From JAFNAG01 sp963721405 (GTDB lineage: Bacteria; Acidobacteriota; UBA6911), in the NCBI GenBank assembly GCA_963721405.1, contig CAVRJA010000006.1, positions 186,001 to 250,000 on the forward strand: DNA of 64,000 nt, given 5' to 3'. Positions 26,360-33,864 of this stretch are shown one piece after another. Position numbers and translations under genes: made by a program. Each line of letters opens with the position of its first letter. Positions within the stretch are counted from its first letter, which is position 1. A model generated the notes under the pieces. It had not been told where the DNA came from and did no database searches. It worked only from the letters and a program-made list of their open reading frames with translations.

Positions 26360-26805
26360 CTCCTCTCGTACCTTTAGGCTCTGGAGGCGCGGCGCCTGCC
26401 GGTGATGCCGGGCCGGAAGCGGCGGGGCTCTCTCCGTGCATGAAGTGGAAAAGCCTGAAGCACGCTGCTCTCTCCCTGTTTACCGGATGACGAGAAGTTG
26501 CCGAAGTCAGAGCGGGCATCTTCCTAGGTTCTATGCGTGCGCCCAGCGCCCCTTCCATTTCACGCACCATCGCTTCGTCGCCCTGCGCGACGAACGTGAG
26601 CGCTTCGCCGGTCTGGTGAGCGCGTCCGATGCGATGCGTGTAGGCATCGGCGGTGTCGGGCATGTCGAGTTTAATGACATGGGAAATCCGAGAAACGTCA
26701 ATCCCGCGCGCCGCAATGTCGGTAGCAACTAGAATATCATATTTGCCGCTGCGAAAACCGTCGATCGCCTCCTGTCGCCGGTTTTGAGTCCTGTTCCCCT
26801 GGGGC
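26360..26805 (-). pseudogene. C-terminal remnant of a DEAD-box RNA helicase
   Basis: The frame gives QGNRTQNRRQEAIDGFRSGK, YDILVATDIAARGIDVSRIS and MPDTADAYTHRIGRA-HQTGEALTF, the RecA2-domain motifs IV-VI of RhlE-type helicases. The RecA1 domain with DEAD and Walker A motifs is absent; homology starts abruptly near 26805. Motif VI is also short by about three residues (HRIGRAHQTGE instead of HRIGRxGRxxxxGE). It cannot be an active helicase. The cause of the truncation is not visible at the 26805 junction. Confidence 0.75.
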
Positions 26806-26931
26806 GCCGGATTGGTGTATAATCAATGTGGGTCTAGCGAATCGAACCTCTCAGATCACAGACTTCAGTCATCCACACAGAGGAGCTTCGGTTTTGTCAA
26901 AGACCGCCTTTTCAAAGGAAGGTGGCAATCC

Positions 26932-27261
26932 ATGGCAAAAGATCTCGTTCTTCAACTCCGATACCTTGGAGTTCTTCCTCACATCGGACACCGCGAATAC
27001 CGCTTCGAGATTGAGGCCCACGACAAGAGTGTGCGCACGGTTGCGTTGACCATCGAAGACGGAATTTTCCGGAAGAATCAGCTGATGTTTCAGGAAGCCC
27101 CCGATCTTTGCTACCAGAAACTGCTGGCGGAAGTCGCGAACGAGGCCGCCGGCGTGCACATCTGCAGCCTCGCACCGATCACCGATTCCGAAGTCGCCTC
27201 CTATAGAAATTCTCACCCGACCGGCAAGTTGCGAAAGGCAGCCGCCAGGCATGCCCACTAG
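26932..27261 (+). CDS. Hypothetical protein, 109 aa
   Basis: I do not recognise the family. The protein is small, without signal peptide or membrane segment; it has a beta-rich first half (HREYRFEIEAHDKSVRTVAL, TIEDGIF) and a helical second half (CYQKLLAEVANEAAG), and a basic tail. A good ribosome site (AAGGAAGGTGGCAATCC) precedes ATG 26932. It converges with the B12-binding radical SAM gene 37 bases away. Confidence 0.65.
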   Translation: MAKDLVLQLRYLGVLPHIGHREYRFEIEAHDKSVRTVALTIEDGIFRKNQLMFQEAPDLCYQKLLAEVANEAAGVHICSLAPITDSEVASYRNSHPTGKLRKAAARHAH

Positions 27262-27298
27262 CACGAACGACGCGACTGAACCTGCTTCCTGAGGAGTT

Positions 27299-28891
27299 TC
27301 AAGTCGAGGAACCGGTTCCCATCGCCGGGTGTTTGGCAGGGAGCGCCCCTATTTTCGTTGTCTTCTCGAAATCTGCGCCCGTGAGCAGCCTGCGCATCAC
27401 CAGCCGGGCGATTGTGGGCGCGTTGGATGCCAGCAATCGAACCCACGACCATGGGGTAGACTGGGGAAAGTAGATCCCCCGAAAAAGCAGACGGGCCACC
27501 AGGAAGGCAACCTGCTGGTCGAACGGCTTCCGGTTGTCCACCAGCCACCGTTGTGTGCGGGCGAAGAAATGGGGAGCATAACACCGCCGCCAGGATTCGT
27601 TCACCTCATCCTCAGCCTGCCGCGCGGTGAGATGATTGGGCTGAAATGTCAGCCGGAATGGTTTGAAGTCCAGCCAGTGCTCCGGCCGTACCAGCCTGCC
27701 CTGGTTCTGGAGCCGGTCGTACAACGGCGTGCCCGGATAGGGAGTCAGCAGTCCGAAGACCGGCAAAACCGGCGGCCAGGCCTCGATTTCCGCGCTGATC
27801 GCCGTTCCGACACCCGGGCGATCATCCTCCATTCCCACGATAAACGAAGTGATCGCATACACGTTGCGTTTTGCAAGGCTATGCAATATCCCCGAGTATT
27901 CTTCAGGCCGGTTGAAGGGCTTGTGCGCACTCCGCAAGCTCTCGGGACTGATAGACTCCAGTCCCATAAAAATGTACCGGCCGCCGCTGGCGCTGATCAG
28001 ATCCAGGAGTTCCTCATCCTTCAGCAGGTTGGAGGTGATTTGAGCCACCCAGGGAAGGCACGCGTCACGTTGAATCATCTCCCGGAGCAGCGACTTCGTG
28101 CGTTCGCGCCGGATGGCGAAGTTATCGTCAATAAAAAAAACGTTGACCAGGGCACGGTCGCGAACGGCAATGCGCTTCAGCGCAAGAAGCTCGGCGATGA
28201 CGCTTTCGTTGGAGCGAAACCGGAGGTGGCTGCCGAAAAACCCGGTAACGGTGCAGAACTCACAGCCGTATGGGCATCCCCGTCCTGATTCGACCGGAAT
28301 CATGTAGGCTTTTTCGTAGGGAACTTTCAACTTTTGCAGAAGATCGCGGATGCTTTCCGGCAAAAGGCGCATGAGGTCGAACAGGTTCAAGTCGACGTTT
28401 TCCCAATCGACCGCCTGGTAGTCTTCGAGGGAAGGCTTCGAATCCTCGTCGTTCTCCTCCCGGGTGCCGTAAGTTTCCTTCAACTGGCGCCGCTCGGCGT
28501 CCTGGATCACCTGCGGCCAGATATCGTCCGCTTCGCCGAACACTACCGAGTCGGCACACCGTTCCAGGCCGTTCCAGCCAAGCGACTCCCCAGGTACCTT
28601 CGTGACATGCGGACCGCCGAGCACGATCGGCACACCGGTCTCCCTCCGGATGGTCGCCGCCGTCGAATACGCTTTTTGCGCCATGCGTGTCATGAACCCC
28701 ATGCCCACGAGGTCTACGCCGTTCGCCTTTACGAACCGGGCCAACCCCTGCTCGCTTACGTGAGTGGCATTCCCGTCAATGATGGTAACGCGGTGCGGCT
28801 TCGGCGTGAGCTGGCGCAGGAGAAAGGGCCAGAGCTGCGGCAGGAAGTTCCGTGTGACGTGGTTATCCGGAACGTAGAGAAGAATGTGCAT
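27299..28891 (-). CDS. B12-binding-domain radical SAM protein
   Basis: 530 residues. The N-terminal region (about 1-140) has the cobalamin-binding fold pattern (LLYVPDNHVTRN ... VDLVGMGFMTRMAQKAYSTA ... PIVLGGPHVTKVP). The radical SAM motif follows in GRGCPYGCEFCTVTGFFG. A C-terminal domain of the HpnJ/HpnP-like or BchE-like type completes it, with GMEDDRPG and TPYPGTPLYDRL. Such enzymes carry out methylations or other radical reactions on unactivated carbons, for example in hopanoid or tetrapyrrole pathways; no pathway partners are adjacent, so the substrate is open. ATG 28891 follows GGAGGTTGT. Confidence 0.9.
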   Translation of the reverse strand: MHILLYVPDNHVTRNFLPQLWPFLLRQLTPKPHRVTIIDGNATHVSEQGLARFVKANGVDLVGMGFMTRMAQKAYSTAATIRRETGVPIVLGGPHVTKVPGESLGWNGLERCADSVVFGEADDIWPQVIQDAERRQLKETYGTREENDEDSKPSLEDYQAVDWENVDLNLFDLMRLLPESIRDLLQKLKVPYEKAYMIPVESGRGCPYGCEFCTVTGFFGSHLRFRSNESVIAELLALKRIAVRDRALVNVFFIDDNFAIRRERTKSLLREMIQRDACLPWVAQITSNLLKDEELLDLISASGGRYIFMGLESISPESLRSAHKPFNRPEEYSGILHSLAKRNVYAITSFIVGMEDDRPGVGTAISAEIEAWPPVLPVFGLLTPYPGTPLYDRLQNQGRLVRPEHWLDFKPFRLTFQPNHLTARQAEDEVNESWRRCYAPHFFARTQRWLVDNRKPFDQQVAFLVARLLFRGIYFPQSTPWSWVRLLASNAPTIARLVMRRLLTGADFEKTTKIGALPAKHPAMGTGSST

Positions 28892-29040
28892 ACAACCTCC
28901 ATCGGCAAGGGATTTCACCGGACAGCGCTCCCATGCGATCCAGCCGCTGCGGCAAGATCCGCCTGGGCATTTCCCGGGACCGCAATTGCGACCCGAGCCG
29001 GCCGAATATATCAGGGTACGGCTGGCCGGAGCGATTTATT

Positions 29041-29382
29041 TTATTTGTGGTCGGGCGGCGTCTCCTGCTTGATACCCAACGAAAAACGCTGAGATTCCCC
29101 GTCCGTGACCATGACGGGTATCTCGGAATCCGGCGAATAGGAGGAGACTTTTTCGATGAGCATGTCCCCGTGATCCTGGCCTTCCAGGCCGGCATGCCGG
29201 GGTTGATGCTTCAGCGCATCGAGTGTCAGATAGGAGAGGTGCACCCTCCCCGTGTTTGTGAATCTGACCAGGACCAGTCCACGCCCCTTTGTCCTGTGTC
29301 CATTTCTTGCCGATCTGACGATCGAATGTTTGTGCTCACGAAGAACTTTCTTCCTCATCTGTGCAAATAACTCTCCTGCCAT
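29041..29382 (-). CDS. Hypothetical protein, 113 aa
   Basis: Unrecognised. It starts with a basic helix (LFAQMRKKVLREHKHSIVRS) and has a beta-like middle (GRGLVLVRFTNTGRVHLSYL). No signal peptide or membrane segment. ATG 29382 follows GGGAGGATAT, a strong ribosome site, and the gene is 14 bases downstream of the small membrane protein gene, so the two probably share a transcript. Confidence 0.6.
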   Translation of the reverse strand: MAGELFAQMRKKVLREHKHSIVRSARNGHRTKGRGLVLVRFTNTGRVHLSYLTLDALKHQPRHAGLEGQDHGDMLIEKVSSYSPDSEIPVMVTDGESQRFSLGIKQETPPDHK

Positions 29383-29396
29383 ATATCCTCCCGGCT

Positions 29397-29795
29397 CTAT
29401 TTCGGGTTAACGGAGATGAAACCGGCAACGGAACTGATACGTTGCCCGGACACCGGCATCTGCCCGCTCACTTCAGATCTCGTTGCGCTGCTTTCATTGC
29501 CCTCGATCTGGGCGACTCTCGTTTCGATGTCGCCCAACATGTCTTCGACCTTTGTAAGATCCGCATTTGCCTCGACCCGCCTTTCATCGCCAATCTCGGA
29601 ACGGGCCTCGAGCCGTTTGATTCTCCGTTCCAGCGCGGCTCGGTCCCGCATCCACCAGACGAAGACGACGAGCGAAGGAACGAGCGCAAGCAGGATCCAC
29701 CATGCAACGGCAGACCTCTCGACAATTCCCGTGTAGAGCGCGAACAGGGCGATCGTTCCCCAGGCACAGGCAAAGTAAACCCTGGGGGACCTCAT
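29397..29795 (-). CDS. Small membrane protein with coiled-coil tail
   Basis: 132 residues. Two hydrophobic segments (VYFACAWGTIALFALYTGI and AVAWWILLALVPSLVVFVWW) are followed by a charged heptad region (RDRAALERRIKRLEARSEIG to about residue 105). This is a two-TM anchor with a cytoplasmic coiled coil; the function is unknown. ATG 29795 follows GAGAGGATCACG. Confidence 0.68.
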   Translation of the reverse strand: MRSPRVYFACAWGTIALFALYTGIVERSAVAWWILLALVPSLVVFVWWMRDRAALERRIKRLEARSEIGDERRVEANADLTKVEDMLGDIETRVAQIEGNESSATRSEVSGQMPVSGQRISSVAGFISVNPK

Positions 29796-29968
29796 CGTGA
29801 TCCTCTCGAGTGCTTCTGTGCCGCCCGGCGCATATCAACCGCCCTTCTCGATCTGTTTGCCTTCGTGGACAACCGCCAGCCCGAATGAGCTCACGGCGAA
29901 TTGCTCTCCGTCCTGTGCGCCATTCTCAAAGGGCCGTCTCTGCTTCTCTCCTCCGTGCCGAAGACACA

Positions 29969-30856
29969 TCACGGCGGAAAGCCGGGATTGCGCTCGGATG
30001 GCGGAAAGCAAAAATGCAGGGGGTCCCGGAGGTTCTGCAGCTCGCGGTAGTAGTAGAGCGCAGTCGGCCGTTTCCCGACAAATCTCAACTTCCTCAGGAA
30101 CCCGATTTCTTCCTCGGTCGCGTCCCAGCTGAGGGAAGCGTCCTCCAGGAATTTCCTGAATCCGGGCTCTTCGTCGAAATCCGGATCCATATCTCTATCC
30201 ACAAACTCGAATCTCAGGGGGCTCGAAGGTCCCAGTCTTCCATTCGAGTTGATCCTGATGCTGAAAGTCGCGAGGTCCATGTCCCAGGATTCAATCAGCG
30301 GATCGAGGAAAGAGACGCAGTTTTCCACCGATACGTGGAAGACGTCGGTATCCAGGAACTCCAGGATGGCTACCCGCATCTCTTCGAGGCTTCTGTTGTT
30401 GCGTTGCGCCATCAGGTGGAGCCACTGCTCGCTCTCCAATTCCCTCCTCGCGACTTTCTTGACGGCGTCCAGGAGTTTCTGGGTGATCAGACGTTCGAGT
30501 TCGCCGAAGGGCTGCTTCTCAAAGATCGTTCGAATCTGTATCTGTTTGTCTGCTTTGCACTTGCGCAGTACCAACTCGCGGACCTCCGCAAACAGGGGCA
30601 CGGGCGGGTCCGCCAGCTTCTTCTTCAGTTCTTCCCGGCGCTGCATGTCGGCAAGCTTCGCCAGTTCGCCGGCCGGCAGCTTCAGGAACTGTTCCATCTT
30701 CTCGTAGATGCCCGTTCGGTCAGTCGCCGGCGGCGTCTTCTTCCGCGTCAGCAATTGCGAGATGTACGATTCCGTAACCTGTACCGCGATCGCCAGGTCC
30801 CTTTGCTCAAAACCCAATTCTTGGAGTCGGTGCCTTATCACCAGAGCGATATCCAC
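29969..30856 (-). CDS. XRE-family transcriptional regulator
   Basis: 295 residues. Residues about 1-40 form an XRE helix-turn-helix (ALVIRHRLQELGFEQRDLAI, then TESYISQLLTRKK). The remaining 250 residues are mostly helical and unrecognised. The GTG at 30856 is selected because AAAAGGAG lies 5 bases upstream; an upstream TTG (30904) is in frame but lacks a ribosome site. Two TTAACC-containing dyads upstream (30871-30889, 30943-30960) may be its operators. Target genes are unknown; the two small genes downstream on the same strand are candidates. Confidence 0.82.
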   Translation of the reverse strand: MDIALVIRHRLQELGFEQRDLAIAVQVTESYISQLLTRKKTPPATDRTGIYEKMEQFLKLPAGELAKLADMQRREELKKKLADPPVPLFAEVRELVLRKCKADKQIQIRTIFEKQPFGELERLITQKLLDAVKKVARRELESEQWLHLMAQRNNRSLEEMRVAILEFLDTDVFHVSVENCVSFLDPLIESWDMDLATFSIRINSNGRLGPSSPLRFEFVDRDMDPDFDEEPGFRKFLEDASLSWDATEEEIGFLRKLRFVGKRPTALYYYRELQNLRDPLHFCFPPSERNPGFPP

Positions 30857-30870
30857 TGCGGCTCCTTTTG

Positions 30871-30960
30871 GGTTAACCGTGTTGGTTACTCGTCGAATGT
30901 ACAATCACTTATATCACCCCCCCAATTACCATCGCAAGTAAATTAACCACGGTCAGTTAA
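30871..30960. promoter_or_regulatory. Candidate operator pair upstream of the XRE regulator
   Basis: GGTTAACCGTGTTGGTTAC (30871-30889) and TTAACCACGGTCAGTTAA (30943-30960) are imperfect dyads that share TTAAC/GTTAA half-sites. They flank the presumed promoter region. Autoregulation is typical for XRE proteins; the assignment is inference from symmetry and position. Confidence 0.4.
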
Positions 30961-30965
30961 TAATA

Positions 30966-30979
30966 GGGGACTGACCACG
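30966..30979. repeat. Solitary GGGGACTGACCACG terminus
   Basis: It matches the left end of the element at 36717 in 13 of 14 bases, and the similarity continues (CGCCAATTGTT against CGGCAATTGTT). Read together with the inverted copy at 33880-33895 it brackets the GH2 gene. Confidence 0.75.
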
Positions 30980-31116
30980 CCAATTGTTTACCAGGCTCAG
31001 GAAGACGTGGATTGTGCATGTCCGGGAGAGCCTCAGAAACTAGTTACAGACTGGGGGGGTGGTCGATATCCCGATGAGGACCCGCATCTGCCGCGAGGAT
31101 GAAGCCCCAATGATCG

Positions 31117-33864
31117 CTACCTGATTCGGATTATTGTGCGCGCCTCCGCCAAACCATCCGACTTTGCGGTCAGCGTGATCGTCCCGGATTGTCCGCGTTT
31201 CGCCTTCACGATTGCCAGAGCGAGTCCATTGAACGCCTTGCGGTCCTTGGATGGGAAGACGGTGAAATCCGTCGGATCGCCATTGTCCGTCGCCACGATT
31301 TCGCCCGGCCCGGTGATTTCAAAGCGGATGAGATTCATGGAGCGCGGCACCATCCGGCCCGCCTGATCAGCCACCGTGAGGGTCACAAACGACAAATCAC
31401 GGCCATCGCCGGAGATCACGGCGCGATCCGGCCTGAGCAGCAGTTTGCTTGCGGCGCCCGTGGTTCTGACCGTGTCGGTCGCCCACTTCTTTCCCTGCTT
31501 GTAAGCGACGGCTTTCAACTCGCCGGGATCATAGACAACATCATCCCAGCGGATGCGGTATTGATACGGCGCCATTTTCTTCCGGCCCTGCGACTTTCCG
31601 TTGAGGAACAGCTCCGCCTCGTCCCCGGAAGTGTACACGTGAACCGGCGTGAATACCGGATTTCCGGCGGCGTCTTTCCGGCCGACCCGCTCCGGCCAAT
31701 TCCAGTGCGGAAGGATGTGCGCCACAGGCAACTCCGGCCGCCAGTGCGCCTGATAGAGATAGAACCGGTCTTTCTTGAAGCCGGCCAGATCGATGGTGCC
31801 GAAATAGGAACTTCGCGAGGCGTCGAAAGGCGTAGGTTCCCCGAGATAATCCCAGCCGGTCCAGACGAATTCGCCCCCGGCAAACGGGTATCGTTCCAGG
31901 GCGGCAAATTCCTTGTCGGGCGACGCCGCCCAACTCGGGAAATACAGATCGTACGAGCTCATTTGACGTCTCGCCGGATCTTCGCCGGCGTTCGCTGCGG
32001 CGATGGCGCCGATCCCAGGCGCGACGGGGAAGACATACTCGCCGCGGCTGCTGATCGTGGAGGCGGTTTCACTGCCGAAGACGAATTTTTCGGGGAACGC
32101 TTCGTGGAACACGGGGTACGCCGGCGGAGCGCCGCGCATCCCCGCACCCTGGTAATTGAGGCCGATCGCGTCGACTGCGGCGGGGAATGGGCCGCCGGCA
32201 CGGGCGCTATTCATCGCGGCGGTCGTCGGGCGGGTGGGATCTTCTTCGTGCACGAGTTCGCTAAGCTCCTTCGCGATCGCGGCGCCGGCCTCAGCCTGGC
32301 CTTGTTCGCCAACTTCATTGCCGATGCTCCACATGATCACGGACGGGTGATTCCGGTCGCGCCTCACCAGCATCCGGGTGTCCTGCTCGTGCCAGTCGGC
32401 GAAGACCAGGTGGTAATCCAGCAGCGTCTTCTGGGCGCGCCAGACGTCAAAAGTCTCGTCCAGTACCAGGAGTCCCATCGTGTCCGCCAGATCCAGCAGT
32501 TCCGGTGCGGGCGGATTGTGGCTTGTGCGGATGGCGTTTGCGCCCATCTCGACGAGCATCTCCAGCTGCCGCTGCAACGCGCGATAATTCGCCGCCGAAC
32601 CCAGCGCCCCCAGATCATGATGCTCGCAGACTCCCCTTAAGTCGACGTGCTGTCCGTTGACAAAGAAACCTTCATTGGGATCGAACTTCAGCGTGCGAAT
32701 GCCGAAGGGCGTTTCGTAGCTGTCTACTACATCACTCCCCTGCTGCACGGTCGTCACCGCCACATACCGGTTCGGCTTCTGCTGCGGTGCCGGTCCCCAC
32801 AGCCTGGGCTTCGAGACTGTCCCGTTTCCCTCCGCTACCGCGCTCTTGCCCGCGCCGATCCGGAGGTTCACTGGCGCAATGCTCGCCGCCGCGCGGCCGG
32901 TCCTGTTGCCGGCTTCCTCGAGCGCAAAAACCTGACTGGACACGCTGACATCGACTTCTCTGTCGGAGTTATTGTCCACCGTCACGCTCAAGTGCACGGT
33001 TGCCGACGCAGCGGAAACCTCGGGCGTCGTGAGAAACGTCCCCCACTGCGCCACGTGGACCGGCGACGTCTTCACCAGCCACACATTGCGATAGATTCCG
33101 CCGCCTGGATACCATCGCGATGAGTTCGCCGGATTGTCCAATCGAATTGCGAGCTGGTTTTCGCCGGGCTTTACATAGGGCGTCAGATTCAGCCGCCATG
33201 ACGAATACCCATAGGGCCAGCCGCCCACGAGCCGGCCGTTCAGCCAGACCGTGGCGTACGACATCGCTCCATCAACGTCCAGGAAGATCGACTTCCCGGA
33301 ATCCGCTGCCGGGATGACTATCTTCTTACGATACCACCCGATCCCATAGAACGGCAGCCGTCCCGTCTCGCCCCCGCCCGTGGCCATAAATGGTCCCTCC
33401 ACTCCCCAATCGTGCGGCAAGTCCACATGTTTCCAGGAACTGTCGTCAAAGTCTGCCGTAACATAGGCCACGTTTTCTCCGGGATCTCCCTCCGGACGCA
33501 CCGCCTTTTTCGCCGGATCCTTCACGAAATCGTTGCCCGATGGCAATATCCACGGCTTGAGCACAGCCTGCGGGGGAGCGGGTGCCGGCGGAGCCGCCAG
33601 CTGCCCCCCGGGCGCCTCTCCGGCACGGGGACCACGTCCGCGGCCCTGAGGCCGCACATCGTAGATCAGACTCACTGTGTTTCCCGGCGGATCATCCTTG
33701 GTAAACCGCCAATCGTCATTGATCGAGATCCTCTCCCGCGCCGACACCTGGGCATTCCCGCGCCATAGGCCCGCCTCCAGCAATAATGTCGCTGCTGCGG
33801 CCGCCAAAACCAACCCCGCAGGACCGTGCCACCGTTTGAATGCATGACAGTGCAATGCCTTCAT
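31117..33864 (-). CDS. Secreted glycoside hydrolase family 2 enzyme (beta-galactosidase type)
   Basis: 915 residues. A signal peptide (hydrophobic GLVLAAAAATLLLEAG) is followed by a short Gly/Arg/Pro-rich insertion (about 72-100), the GH2 sugar-binding domain (YRKKIVIPAADSGKSIFLDV), an immunoglobulin-like domain, and the TIM barrel. The acid/base is E517 in SIGNEVGE and the nucleophile is the Glu in FGSETAS. C-terminal DUF4982-like and Ig-like domains follow. Substrate could be beta-galactoside or beta-glucuronide; GH2 cannot be resolved by eye. ATG 33864 follows AAAGGAACGATTGCT and overlaps the ATPase stop (ATGA). The gene sits exactly between inverted GGGGACTGAC termini. Confidence 0.92.
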   Translation of the reverse strand: MKALHCHAFKRWHGPAGLVLAAAAATLLLEAGLWRGNAQVSARERISINDDWRFTKDDPPGNTVSLIYDVRPQGRGRGPRAGEAPGGQLAAPPAPAPPQAVLKPWILPSGNDFVKDPAKKAVRPEGDPGENVAYVTADFDDSSWKHVDLPHDWGVEGPFMATGGGETGRLPFYGIGWYRKKIVIPAADSGKSIFLDVDGAMSYATVWLNGRLVGGWPYGYSSWRLNLTPYVKPGENQLAIRLDNPANSSRWYPGGGIYRNVWLVKTSPVHVAQWGTFLTTPEVSAASATVHLSVTVDNNSDREVDVSVSSQVFALEEAGNRTGRAAASIAPVNLRIGAGKSAVAEGNGTVSKPRLWGPAPQQKPNRYVAVTTVQQGSDVVDSYETPFGIRTLKFDPNEGFFVNGQHVDLRGVCEHHDLGALGSAANYRALQRQLEMLVEMGANAIRTSHNPPAPELLDLADTMGLLVLDETFDVWRAQKTLLDYHLVFADWHEQDTRMLVRRDRNHPSVIMWSIGNEVGEQGQAEAGAAIAKELSELVHEEDPTRPTTAAMNSARAGGPFPAAVDAIGLNYQGAGMRGAPPAYPVFHEAFPEKFVFGSETASTISSRGEYVFPVAPGIGAIAAANAGEDPARRQMSSYDLYFPSWAASPDKEFAALERYPFAGGEFVWTGWDYLGEPTPFDASRSSYFGTIDLAGFKKDRFYLYQAHWRPELPVAHILPHWNWPERVGRKDAAGNPVFTPVHVYTSGDEAELFLNGKSQGRKKMAPYQYRIRWDDVVYDPGELKAVAYKQGKKWATDTVRTTGAASKLLLRPDRAVISGDGRDLSFVTLTVADQAGRMVPRSMNLIRFEITGPGEIVATDNGDPTDFTVFPSKDRKAFNGLALAIVKAKRGQSGTITLTAKSDGLAEARTIIRIR

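Noticed and set aside
29810..30946. 378-codon plus-strand frame opposite the XRE regulator
   Set aside because: The minus-strand frame has a clear helix-turn-helix and ribosome site; this one has neither.
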